Shown here in pieces: positions 1-6,451 of a DNA stretch of 7,757 nt (positions are counted from its first letter, which is position 1; each line of letters starts with the position of its first letter). A program made the position numbers and the translations under genes. Source of the stretch: CAZBQG01 sp964493945 (lineage in GTDB: Bacteria; Pseudomonadota; Alphaproteobacteria; Rhodospirillales; UBA2165); contig CAZBQG010000216.1 of NCBI GenBank assembly GCA_964493945.1, positions 1 to 7,757 on the forward strand, given 5' to 3'. The notes below the pieces were generated by a model. That model worked only from the letters and a program-made list of their open reading frames with translations, searched no databases and was not told the DNA's origin.

Positions 1-464
1 CTGATCCTCCTCTTCCTAACTATAAAGGTGGACCACTCAATGGGGGGAGGACCAGCGGAGGAAGTCGGCAGCCAACAGCATCAAGCACACTTGTGCCGCA
101 AGTGGCAAATCATGAGGCCAAAAATTCTCGACCGTGAACCCATTGGTCTTCAAGTACTCTGCGAGAGCGGTCACCACGGAAATAGATAGAAGGAACGGAA
201 GCTCGACCTGCACCGTAATCATGTATACGGCATCGGCGGTCACGTCATTGGAGTCCGGTCTCCATCCCTCTCAAAAAGGCAGCTTTATTTCGTGCAAGGT
301 GACAAGCGCCGCGCTAATCAGCACCGAGACACCAGAGGCCAGAGTTACGACCACCCCCAGCCGATATAGGTCACGTATAGGGCAAACGCCAGCGTCATAA
401 TCGCCGGGTATGAACCGATGATAACTAGCCTCGAAATGATTTTCGCCAAACCGCTGTCAGCCAC
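1..464 (-). pseudogene. Decayed sterol desaturase / fatty acid hydroxylase superfamily gene, cut by the window edge
   Basis: The minus strand carries a relic of a membrane di-iron hydroxylase of the sterol desaturase/fatty acid hydroxylase superfamily. A GTG start at 464-462 is preceded by the Shine-Dalgarno GGGAG. Translation runs through a hydrophobic segment to GWG near 354, and then the frame breaks at a run of five G (354-358). A sixth G would restore a continuous frame. The next frame has TGA at 273-271 within LPF*EGWRPD, where the family commonly has a basic residue before the Trp. It continues with the typical block WPHDLPLAAQV...LLAADFLRW. A second TGA follows at 39-37 and a TAG at 18-16. 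The first histidine box (HRxxH) should follow DFLR-W, but similarity fades there. Both TGA codons could derive from CGA (Arg) by one transition. Family assignment rests on recalled family patterns. The frameshift alone could be a sequencing error, but the stops add independent support for decay. Confidence 0.72.
16..54 (-). mobile_element. Possible insertion-sequence end interrupting the desaturase relic
   Basis: On the minus strand, desaturase similarity stops at the TGG codon at 54-52. From there the sequence runs TGGTCCTCC and then, 16 bases in, GAGTGGTCCACC. IS21-family transposons carry internal end repeats of the AGTGG-(T)CC-A(C/T)TTT kind. The sequence starting at 481 on the plus strand has the same layout, with TG followed 16 bases later by GAGTG. 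The element, if real, would extend left out of the window. Only one end with limited similarity is visible and no transposase can be seen, so this is tentative. Confidence 0.25.
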
Positions 465-494
465 GCTGTTTCTCCCGAACTGTGAAAATACCGT

Positions 495-543
495 CAGAGT
501 GACCCATTATTCCCCCAACACCAGAGTGGCCTATTATCCCTCC
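495..543 (+). repeat. Two tandem 22-bp imperfect direct repeats, 27-bp period, IS-end-like
   Basis: Copies at 495-516 and 522-543 both begin CAGAGTG and share an ATTAT core followed by a C-rich end. They match at 18 of 22 positions, and all four differences are transitions (A/G or C/T). Short AGTG(G/A)CC-type repeats in tandem near a terminus are typical of IS21-family ends. A TG dinucleotide at 481 sits 16 bases before the first GAGTG, as it does in the left-hand copy. No transposase remnant follows before metG, so this could be a solo end or unrelated repeats. The rest of 465-608 shows no gene. Confidence 0.45.
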
Positions 544-608
544 GGCTCATTCGGTGAATAAGAGTATGGTGCACTTGCTTTCTTGCATCAACAAAAACGG
601 GACGCGCA

Positions 609-632
609 TAATAAAAGACCCACCAATGGGTC
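609..632 (-). terminator. Rho-independent terminator of metG
   Basis: Read on the minus strand, GACCCA-TTGG-TGGGTC (632-617) is a 6-bp perfect hairpin followed by TCTTTTATTAT. It lies 55 bases after the metG stop codon. A second, stronger 9-bp GC hairpin (arms 637-645 and 650-658, loop ATGG) sits between it and the stop codon and may help pausing, but it has no U-run of its own. Confidence 0.65.
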
Positions 633-686
633 CGGTCCCGGGCAGATGGCTGCCCGGGGTGACGAGACAAGAGGAACTGGAGGGGC

Positions 687-2219
687 CTATTCCACCCGGG
701 GAAAGAGGATCACCGCTTCGCCCAAAATACTGCCGGGCTCCAACAACCCCGCAGAGAATTCATGGAGCGCCGGCGTTTCGCTCATGGCATCCCGGCCCAG
801 AACCTCCAGCGCCTTGTTGGCGGTTTCGGGCATGAAGGGATAGAGCGCCTCGGATACCAGACGCAGCCCGTCCAGGATGGCGTATAGGATGCTGGCGACC
901 CGCACCATCTGGCCATCTTCTTTGATCAGGGTCCAGGGCGCCTGGGCCGTCACATATTCGTTCATCAGGCTGGCCGCGCCCATGATCGCGATCAATGAAT
1001 TGGGAATGGAATGCATATCCATGGCCCCGAAGGCATCACCCAATTGCCCGGCAATGCCATCCACCAGCGCCTTGTCGTCGGCGTGCAGTTTGCCCGCCTC
1101 CGGGACCTTTCCGTCGAAGCGGGCAATGGTGAACTTAGACACCCGGCTTAAAAGATTGCCCAGATTATTGGCCAGATCGGAGACATAAGTCTGGCTGATC
1201 AGATCGACGGATATCTGGCTGTCGGAATTGGTCCGCATGTTTTTGGCCAGGTAATAGCGAAGCGCATCGACGCCGTAAGCTTCGATCACCTCCACCGGGT
1301 CGACCACGTTGCCTAGCGTCTTGGACATTTTCTGCCCGCCGACGCCCACCCAATAGCCATGCACCGATATACGTTCCGGCAACTTGACGCCGCAGGCCTG
1401 AAGCATGATGGGCCAATAAATACAGTGGGTCTTGACGATGTCCTTGCCGATCAGATGCTCGGCATTATCCCACCAATGAAACCCCTCGCCGTCCGGCCAG
1501 TCCACATTGGTGATGTAATTGATCAAGGCATCGAACCATACATATGTCACATATTCCTTATCGAAGGGCAGATCGACGCCCAGCGAGACCCGCGATTTAG
1601 GCCGGGAGATGCACATATCCTCCAGGGGTTCGGCCAGCATCTGGCGCACTTCGTTCCTGAACCTTTCCGGCTGCAGCCACTCGGGATTGGCCTCCAGATG
1701 TTCCAAAAGCCAGGTCCGGTATTCATCGATGCGCACGAAATAATTGGTTTCGTTGGTGTCTTCCGGCTCCAGGCTGGGATGATCGGGGCAGGTGCCGTCT
1801 TCCGTCAGGTCGCTTTCCACCTTGAACTGTTCGCAGCCGGTGCAATACATGCCCTGATAGGCCTTCTTTTCGATCAGACCTTTTTCATCCAGCAGGTTTT
1901 CGAAATGCTGCACCTGCTCTACATGGTAGGGCCGCGTGGTGCGGGCGAAAAAATCGTAATCCACACCCAGGCGGTCAAACAATGCCTGGAATTCACCCGA
2001 TTGCCGGTCCACATAATCCTTGGGCGTCAGGCCGCTTTCTTCCGCTGCCTCCTGGTTTTTCTGGCCATGTTCGTCGGTACCCGTGCTCATATAGACGTCC
2101 AATCCCCGCATGCGCCTGTAACGCTTCAGGATATCGGCCATGATTGTCGTGTGGGCATGGCCGATATGGGGCGAGCCGTTGACGTAATAAATAGGCGTGG
2201 TGATATAGCTGCTGGTCAC
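687..2219 (-). CDS. metG: Methionyl-tRNA synthetase
   Basis: Class I aminoacyl-tRNA synthetase that charges tRNA-Met with methionine in the cytosol using ATP. The protein (510 residues from the GTG at 2219) opens with SYITTPIYYVN and has the ATP-binding HIGH motif at 18-21. A zinc-knuckle pattern follows: C126-x2-C129 and C144-x2-H147. The flexible KMSKT loop is at 297-301 and GNVVDP comes just after. An alpha-helical anticodon-binding domain fills the C-terminal third, ending ILFPRVE. There is no C-terminal EMAPII-like tRNA-binding extension. The frame is open upstream to an ATG at 2297, but that adds 26 residues not expected before the Rossmann fold and lacks a spaced Shine-Dalgarno sequence. 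GTG 2219 has only a weak AGAAGA upstream. A 7-codon frame starting ATG-AAA-AAG ends in a TGA that overlaps this GTG and may couple initiation. It is divergent from the acyl-CoA synthetase, and no usual metG neighbours are present. Family call is certain; the start is less so. Confidence 0.95.
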   Translation of the reverse strand: MTSSYITTPIYYVNGSPHIGHAHTTIMADILKRYRRMRGLDVYMSTGTDEHGQKNQEAAEESGLTPKDYVDRQSGEFQALFDRLGVDYDFFARTTRPYHVEQVQHFENLLDEKGLIEKKAYQGMYCTGCEQFKVESDLTEDGTCPDHPSLEPEDTNETNYFVRIDEYRTWLLEHLEANPEWLQPERFRNEVRQMLAEPLEDMCISRPKSRVSLGVDLPFDKEYVTYVWFDALINYITNVDWPDGEGFHWWDNAEHLIGKDIVKTHCIYWPIMLQACGVKLPERISVHGYWVGVGGQKMSKTLGNVVDPVEVIEAYGVDALRYYLAKNMRTNSDSQISVDLISQTYVSDLANNLGNLLSRVSKFTIARFDGKVPEAGKLHADDKALVDGIAGQLGDAFGAMDMHSIPNSLIAIMGAASLMNEYVTAQAPWTLIKEDGQMVRVASILYAILDGLRLVSEALYPFMPETANKALEVLGRDAMSETPALHEFSAGLLEPGSILGEAVILFPRVE

Positions 2220-2306
2220 TTTTGGGTCTTCTTTTTCATGATGAGCAGGGCGCCCGAGGGGTTTTACAGCCAGCGCCGCCGATTGTCCAACCGCCATCTT
2301 CAGATG

Positions 2307-2345
2307 AATTGAACGTTGACAGTGCCGGAGCCCACTAGTTCAATT
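2307..2345. promoter_or_regulatory. 8-bp inverted repeat flanking the acyl-CoA synthetase promoter (candidate operator)
   Basis: AATTGAAC at 2307-2314 is the exact reverse complement of GTTCAATT at 2338-2345, with 23 bases between. The -35 box lies between the arms and the right arm covers the -10 box, so a protein bound at the arms could control the ligase promoter. The region also precedes metG on the other strand. The sequence differs from the palindrome in front of the dehydratase gene, so a shared regulator is not indicated. Confidence 0.35.
2316..2344 (+). promoter_or_regulatory. Sigma-70-like promoter of the acyl-CoA synthetase
   Basis: A perfect TTGACA (2316-2321) is separated by 17 bases from TTCAAT (2339-2344), which matches 4 of 6 positions of TATAAT. 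Transcription would begin near 2351, about 16 bases before the ATG at 2367. This argues against using the TTG inside TTGACA as a start codon. Confidence 0.6.
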
Positions 2346-2366
2346 GCCTGCAACAAGGGGGGCATC

Positions 2367-3959
2367 ATGCATCATGACATAACCGATCTGGCCCAGCCAT
2401 TGCCGTTCGATCCGGAGATGACCAAACGCCTTAGAGGTGACGGCATCTGGAGCGATGACAGCATCGCCGGCTGGGTCATGGCCAATGCCGAGAAATTCCC
2501 CGACCGCCTGGCCGCCACTTGGGAGGGCGGGCAGATGACTCACCGGGAATTGGCGGCCGGCGTTAAAAAACTGGCGGGCGGGCTGGGCGGGCTGGGGCTG
2601 AGTCGGGGCGATGTGGTGGCCACGCTTTTAAATAATACGCCTGAATTCCTGCTGGCCTATTTCGCCATCCCCATGGCCGGCTGCATCATTCAGCCGGTCC
2701 ATATGGCCTATGCCAGATCGGATGTGGTGGATCTTCTGGCCCATAGCGGGGCCAAGGCCACCATCTGCGCCGACGGCGGCAAGCTGTTGGCCGGCAACAG
2801 CCTGCCCCCGTCCCTCAGTTGGATCATCGGGGTGGGCGAAGCGCCGCCGCCATTGCTTTCGTTTGAGGAACTGGACGGGCCGGCGCCGGATTACAGCCCC
2901 CGGGGCGAGGATTGCTTTTTGCTGCTCTATACGTCCGGCACCTCGGCCAGCCCCAAATCGGTACCAACGGCCCATCAGAACCGGACGGGCAATACCAGGG
3001 TCTTCACCAGCGATCTTAAGATCACGGAGCAGGACGTGGTGCTTTCGGCCGCACCGTTCAGTCATTCTTATGGTCTTTGGGGGATCGATATGGGTGCCTT
3101 CAGCGGCGCCAACATCCATCTCTGCGAAACTTTTTCCCCACCTGCCTTCGCCCAGGCCATCGCAGCCAGCAGGGCCAATCTTCTATATATGGCGCCGGCC
3201 CATATGGCCGGGCTGATGGCGACGGGGGTGGTCAATGAGGAAATCCTGGAATCGGTGCGCATCGTCGTCTTGGCCGGTGCCGCCTGCTCGCCCGATCAGA
3301 CCCGGGCTTTCGATAAGCTGATGAAAAACGGAAAAGTCGTCCAGCTTTGGGGCATGTCGGAAATTCAGGCGGGCACCCTGACCCGCCATGATGACGATGT
3401 GGAAATCGCCGCCCTCACCGCCGGCCCGCCGCCCCGGGGCAATGAAATCCGCATTGCCGATGAGGATACGGGGGCCAGCCTGCCGCAAGGCGCAAAGGGC
3501 GAGTTGCAAATCCGAGGCGCTTCGGTCTTTCCCGGATATTTCAATAACCCGGATGCCAATGCGGACTCGTTCACAACTGGCGGCTGGTTCCGGAGCGGTG
3601 ATCTGGCGGTCATGGACGAAGGCGGGCGGGCCAGCCTGACCGGGCGCATCAAGGACATCATCAACCGGGGCGGTGTGAAATATAACCCGGCCGATCTGGA
3701 GGAGCTGTTGCTGGCCCATCCGGGGGTTACCCAGGCCTCCATCGTTCCCATGGAGGATGAAATACTGGGGGAAAAGGCCTGCTGCTTCATCGTCGCCCGG
3801 GAGGGCGCCGCACCGGACCTGAAGGATATCTGCGCCTTCCTGGAAAAGAACGGTGTCACCAAAAACAAATGGCCCGAACGGGTGGAACTGATCGGCGAGA
3901 TGCCGATGACGCCCACCAAAAAAGTGATCAAGGGGAAATTGGCTAAACTGCTTGGCTAG
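2367..3959 (+). CDS. Acyl-CoA synthetase (AMP-forming), ANL superfamily
   Basis: The product (530 residues) activates a carboxylic acid by adenylation and transfers it to coenzyme A. The large N-terminal domain contains the phosphate-binding loop YTSGTSASPKS at 188-198. This departs from the usual TSG(S/T)TGxPKG, with Ser, Ala and Ser replacing Thr and two Gly. Next come the adenine-site motif WGMSE at 328-332 and the ribose-binding motif GWFRSGD at 406-412. The hinge region GRIKDIINRGG leads to the C-terminal lid with MPMTPTKKV (512-520), where Lys519 aligns with the catalytic lysine. The ATG at 2367 has AAGGGGGG just upstream and lies downstream of a good promoter. An in-frame TTG at 2316 is part of the -35 box. 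The overall pattern recalls cyclohexanecarboxylate- or aryl/medium-chain acyl-CoA ligases, but the substrate cannot be read from sequence. The neighbouring dehydratase/reductase-like protein suggests they share a CoA-thioester pathway. Confidence 0.9.
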   Translation: MHHDITDLAQPLPFDPEMTKRLRGDGIWSDDSIAGWVMANAEKFPDRLAATWEGGQMTHRELAAGVKKLAGGLGGLGLSRGDVVATLLNNTPEFLLAYFAIPMAGCIIQPVHMAYARSDVVDLLAHSGAKATICADGGKLLAGNSLPPSLSWIIGVGEAPPPLLSFEELDGPAPDYSPRGEDCFLLLYTSGTSASPKSVPTAHQNRTGNTRVFTSDLKITEQDVVLSAAPFSHSYGLWGIDMGAFSGANIHLCETFSPPAFAQAIAASRANLLYMAPAHMAGLMATGVVNEEILESVRIVVLAGAACSPDQTRAFDKLMKNGKVVQLWGMSEIQAGTLTRHDDDVEIAALTAGPPPRGNEIRIADEDTGASLPQGAKGELQIRGASVFPGYFNNPDANADSFTTGGWFRSGDLAVMDEGGRASLTGRIKDIINRGGVKYNPADLEELLLAHPGVTQASIVPMEDEILGEKACCFIVAREGAAPDLKDICAFLEKNGVTKNKWPERVELIGEMPMTPTKKVIKGKLAKLLG

Positions 3960-4554
3960 TTTGATGGGGCACAATAAGCAGCCTGGCCCCTTCGCTAACA
4001 TAATCCTCCAGGGTCATTTTATCCCGGAAGGCCCAATATTTCAGTGCCCAACCGTGGCAATAAAGGACGCATTGATAGGCCAGCATTTCCACGTTCAGCG
4101 GCCCCATAAACCCACCTCTCACACAATCTTCGATGCAATCGGCCAGGATGCGGGTGGTCTTGCTTTCGGCCATTTTGACTGCGGCTCGCTGATCGCCCGG
4201 CAATTCCATGGTCGAACGGTAAGCCAGAAAGGTGGCATCCCGGTGGCTATCGACCAATGAGCAATAGACCCGGAGCGCCGTTTCCAGCCGCTCCATGGGA
4301 TGGTGGACCCCTTCCAGAACGGTGGGGATTTCCCGCTCATAGATTTCCAGGACGAAACGCAGGGTGAGGAACAGAACATCCGTCTTGTCCTCGAAATAGA
4401 CATAGATCAGCCCCTTGGAGACCCCTGCCTCCCAGGCGATTTCCTCGATGGTGGTGGCGTGAAAGCCCTTCCGGGAAAACAGTTTCTCGGCCGCCTGCAC
4501 GATCTGCAACCGTCTCTCTTCCGCCGATTTGCGGCTTCGCCCGCCCCCGTCCAT
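3943..4554 (-). CDS. TetR/AcrR-family transcriptional regulator
   Basis: A 203-residue one-component repressor of the usual TetR length. The N-terminal DNA-binding domain is clear: RLQIVQAAEKLFSRKGF, then TTIEEIAWEAGVSKGLIYVYFEDKTDVL at about 34-61, the family helix-turn-helix with its YxYF(x)xK end. The remaining 140 residues form the helical ligand-binding and dimerisation domain, whose ligand is unknown. The ATG at 4554 lies 2 bases after the stop of the dehydratase-like gene, with GGGGAG upstream, so the two form an operon with probable translational coupling. The 3' end overlaps the convergent acyl-CoA synthetase by 17 bp. Co-transcription with a gene whose promoter holds a perfect TetR-type palindrome suggests autoregulation, with an acyl-CoA or acid as inducer. 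That role is inferred from position only. Confidence 0.92.
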   Translation of the reverse strand: MDGGGRSRKSAEERRLQIVQAAEKLFSRKGFHATTIEEIAWEAGVSKGLIYVYFEDKTDVLFLTLRFVLEIYEREIPTVLEGVHHPMERLETALRVYCSLVDSHRDATFLAYRSTMELPGDQRAAVKMAESKTTRILADCIEDCVRGGFMGPLNVEMLAYQCVLYCHGWALKYWAFRDKMTLEDYVSEGARLLIVPHQTSQAV

Positions 4555-4556
4555 GA

Positions 4557-5897
4557 TCAGGCCGCTCCCCGCCCTAGGGTTTCGCGGGTCGCCAGGCCTT
4601 CGAAAAAGGCATCGATGCGGTTTCGCATCTGGGCCTCGGCCACCACCCTTGGATCGACCATGTCGGATTCCACATAAAGGGTGGCCAGCCCCAGATCCTC
4701 GGCTATGTGGTGGCGGCGGTCGGCCAGGCCCGACGAAATGGTCCGGCAGCTTTTAATCGGGTGATAGACGATGCCGTCCAGACCGAAGCGGGACGCCGCC
4801 GTCTCAATATCCGGACAGCCGAAGAACAATTGGTCCATAGTCTCGCGGATGCGGCGCATAATGCCTTCCGTTATGCTGTCGATGGGATTGGTCAGATCAT
4901 ATTCGAAACCGATATCGGCACCACCCGAAGCAAAAGTCAGATAGGCCGAATTGACGAAGACGCCACCCCATTTGGTGAACATGTCGTTGAAATTCTTGAA
5001 AATCGGATAACAGGGCACGCCGATGAAGGCCAGGCGGAAGCGTTGCCCGGCCAATTCCTCGACGCCATCGATGTTGCGTGTGGCGCCAATTCCGTTGGCC
5101 ACCCGGTAGGCCATTTCCTCTTCCAGGCGTTCGAAAAACAGCGCCCCTTCCTCGCTCGCCCCATAGCAATTGCCCACACCCAGATAGACCGTGCCATCGG
5201 TCAGGGCGTTGAACACCGCCGGGTCGCTCACATTGTAATCCAGCACCTTGCGCCAGGCCCGCGTTATGCGGTTGGCGTAACCCATATTCTGGCGCAGCCG
5301 GTCGATATCGAATTTCTTGCCCGTCACCCGCTCGCAGGTTTCGATCAGTTCCTTGACCTGGGCTTTTATGTATTTCATCTCGTTGGCGAAATCCCCGCCG
5401 CCCGTGATGCTTTGCGAACCGGCGGAGCGGGAGCCCGGAATATCCACCACCATGCAGGGCACATCGAACATGCGCTCCCATATCTCGGCCCACTTGATAT
5501 AGGTGTTGCAGGCATTGGTGAGCACGGCCATGGATGGCTTGGGCACCGTAACCATGGGATGTTGGCCGTCGCGCAAATGGATGGCCACATCGGCCTTCAC
5601 ATAGGCGCAGATATCGGGTGAGAAGCCGTAATCTTCCGCCTCGTCCAGATATTCGCCCGACACCCGGCGGATGGCCGTCTGCAGAGCGTTGATTTCAGGG
5701 AAAACCACCGGCATATCGAAAGACCGCAATATCTCGATCAAATTGCCCATGACGAAGACATAGACGGCCCCCTCACCCCTTTCGGCGATTTCCGTCAGGC
5801 CGGAAAACCAGTCACGGAACATCTGCGCCCCTTCGCGCATACCGCGCCCGATCAGGGGGGAGTCTAAGCCTTCACCCGCCACCACATCCTGATCCAT
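4557..5897 (-). CDS. 2-hydroxyacyl-CoA dehydratase / benzoyl-CoA reductase B-subunit family protein
   Basis: A 446-residue iron-sulfur protein of the HGD-D family, which includes benzoyl-CoA reductase BcrB/BadE/BzdO and 2-hydroxyacyl-CoA dehydratase subunits. It lines up with recalled BcrB along its length: GNLIEILRSFDMP...PEINALQ at 51-73, SPDICAYVKAD at 93-103, LTNACNTYIKW at 126-136, FDIDRLR at 196-202, DGIVYHPIKSC at 374-384 and ESDMVDPR at 410-417. Cys97, Cys130 and Cys384 sit where the family's [4Fe-4S] cluster ligands are expected. Known enzymes work as two-subunit complexes fed electrons by an ATPase activator. Neither the partner (BcrC/HgdA-like) nor the activator is in the window, so this may be a solo member or have distant partners. 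The ATG at 5897 has a strong AGAGGGAG ribosome site. The downstream TetR gene follows after 2 bases. Substrate is unknown; family membership is confident, BcrB versus dehydratase is not. Confidence 0.88.
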   Translation of the reverse strand: MDQDVVAGEGLDSPLIGRGMREGAQMFRDWFSGLTEIAERGEGAVYVFVMGNLIEILRSFDMPVVFPEINALQTAIRRVSGEYLDEAEDYGFSPDICAYVKADVAIHLRDGQHPMVTVPKPSMAVLTNACNTYIKWAEIWERMFDVPCMVVDIPGSRSAGSQSITGGGDFANEMKYIKAQVKELIETCERVTGKKFDIDRLRQNMGYANRITRAWRKVLDYNVSDPAVFNALTDGTVYLGVGNCYGASEEGALFFERLEEEMAYRVANGIGATRNIDGVEELAGQRFRLAFIGVPCYPIFKNFNDMFTKWGGVFVNSAYLTFASGGADIGFEYDLTNPIDSITEGIMRRIRETMDQLFFGCPDIETAASRFGLDGIVYHPIKSCRTISSGLADRRHHIAEDLGLATLYVESDMVDPRVVAEAQMRNRIDAFFEGLATRETLGRGAA

Positions 5898-5921
5898 GAT
5901 TTCTCCCTCTATCTTTATTGG

Positions 5922-5937
5922 TTGACTGTCCAGTCAA
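5922..5937. promoter_or_regulatory. TetR-type operator TTGACTG-TC-CAGTCAA
   Basis: A perfect 7-bp inverted repeat with a 2-bp centre lies 24 bases upstream of the dehydratase start codon and overlaps the promoter's -10 end. A second, offset pair (TTATTG 5915-5920 with CAATAA 5935-5940) surrounds it. Size and symmetry match operators bound by TetR-family dimers, and the second gene of this transcript encodes such a protein. Confidence 0.7.
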
Positions 5938-5964
5938 TAAGCTTGAAGACAAGGAAAATGTCAA
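5936..5964 (-). promoter_or_regulatory. Promoter of the dehydratase-tetR operon
   Basis: On the minus strand a perfect TTGACA (5964-5959) is followed after 17 bases by CTTATT (5941-5936), a weak -10. The -10 runs into the palindromic operator, so a bound repressor would block RNA polymerase. The exact -10 is uncertain. Confidence 0.45.
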
Positions 5965-5990
5965 GGAAAACCGTTTAAAATGGCTTGGTT

Positions 5991-6023
5991 TAAAAGGGAA
6001 AATTTCAGCCCGAAGGCGCCCTG
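5991..6023 (-). terminator. Weak terminator candidate after the small membrane protein gene
   Basis: On the minus strand, CAG...CTG plus CC-TTCG-GG can form a short stem with a UUCG tetraloop and a 4-base bulge. AAATTTTCCCTTTTA follows. The stem is short, so this is only a candidate. If real, it separates the membrane protein gene from the dehydratase operon. Confidence 0.25.
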
Positions 6024-6033
6024 ATCTTCGTCC

Positions 6034-6372
6034 TCACCCGGTGTCGGCGCCTAGGATGGCGGCGAGCATGAGCACAAAGACGAGAATCCCCGCCCCTACA
6101 CTGAGTTTGGCAACGACGGCGGCGCTTGGGTCGCCTTCATGGCGGGACGCAGAGCGCCAGATGCCGGTAAAGACCCAGCCCAGATAAATAAGGATAAAGA
6201 CCAGATAACCCATTAGGAATTCGGCGATATATCCGTCTTCGGGCGGCTCGGTGAGGGCCAGCGTAACGGTTAGAAAGGGCAATATGAGGACCAGGCCGCC
6301 CAGCCCGCCCCACAGGAAAAAGACCTTATTGAGGGAAAGCTCTCCCCGCCAAAGCCTTGCGATTAAATTCAA
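6034..6372 (-). CDS. Small three-helix inner-membrane protein, function unknown
   Basis: I do not recognise a named family. The 112-residue product begins MNLIARLWRGELSL, an amphipathic stretch, and has three hydrophobic segments at about 17-40, 50-72 and 84-108. A charged loop with WRSASRHEGDP precedes the third helix. Short LWRGE and WRSA motifs like these recur in small proteobacterial membrane proteins of unknown role, as far as I recall. The TTG at 6372 is the preferred start because GGGGAG lies 6 bases upstream. A longer frame starts at another TTG (6390), but it would include the ribosome site. The terminator of the deiodinase-like gene ends only about 20 bases upstream, leaving no room for a separate promoter in between. 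Expression therefore probably depends on read-through or on a promoter inside the upstream gene. Confidence 0.7.
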   Translation of the reverse strand: MNLIARLWRGELSLNKVFFLWGGLGGLVLILPFLTVTLALTEPPEDGYIAEFLMGYLVFILIYLGWVFTGIWRSASRHEGDPSAAVVAKLSVGAGILVFVLMLAAILGADTG

Positions 6373-6390
6373 AACCTTCTCCCCACCCAA

Positions 6391-6429
6391 AAGGAAAACG
6401 CCCGGCCCTTATGTTACAGGAGCCGGGCG
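6391..6429 (-). terminator. Strong rho-independent terminator after the deiodinase-like gene
   Basis: The arms CGCCCGGC (6399-6406) and GCCGGGCG (6422-6429) form an 8-bp GC stem, extended by 3 bp (CCT/AGG) past one bulged base. The loop is 8 bases. On the minus strand TTTTCCTTTT follows. It starts 22 bases after the stop codon at 6452 and lies directly before the ribosome site of the membrane protein gene, where it could act as an attenuator. Confidence 0.85.
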
Positions 6430-6451
6430 GGAAATCTGATGGAAAATCTGT

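Noticed and set aside
271..273. The TGA in the desaturase relic as a second selenocysteine codon
   Set aside because: The position corresponds to a basic residue near PF-x-EGW, not a redox site, and the same gene also has a frameshift and further stops.
554..843. Two overlapping small plus-strand frames between the repeats and metG's 3' end
   Set aside because: They run through the terminator hairpins and antisense to metG, are Pro/Arg-rich by composition, and show no domain.
1359..2312. 317-residue open frame on the plus strand opposite metG
   Set aside because: It is the antisense shadow of a confidently identified gene, with no recognisable domain or ribosome site.
2316..2366. Extended start of the acyl-CoA synthetase at TTG 2316
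   Set aside because: The TTG is part of a perfect TTGACA -35 box, and the ATG at 2367 has a strong ribosome site and a typical N-terminus.
3183..4001. 272-residue open frame on the minus strand opposite the acyl-CoA synthetase
   Set aside because: Its composition and position fit an antisense shadow; the sense strand has all ligase motifs.
4707..5621. 304-residue open frame on the plus strand opposite the dehydratase-like gene
   Set aside because: The minus strand carries a clear full-length family member, so this frame is a GC-driven shadow.
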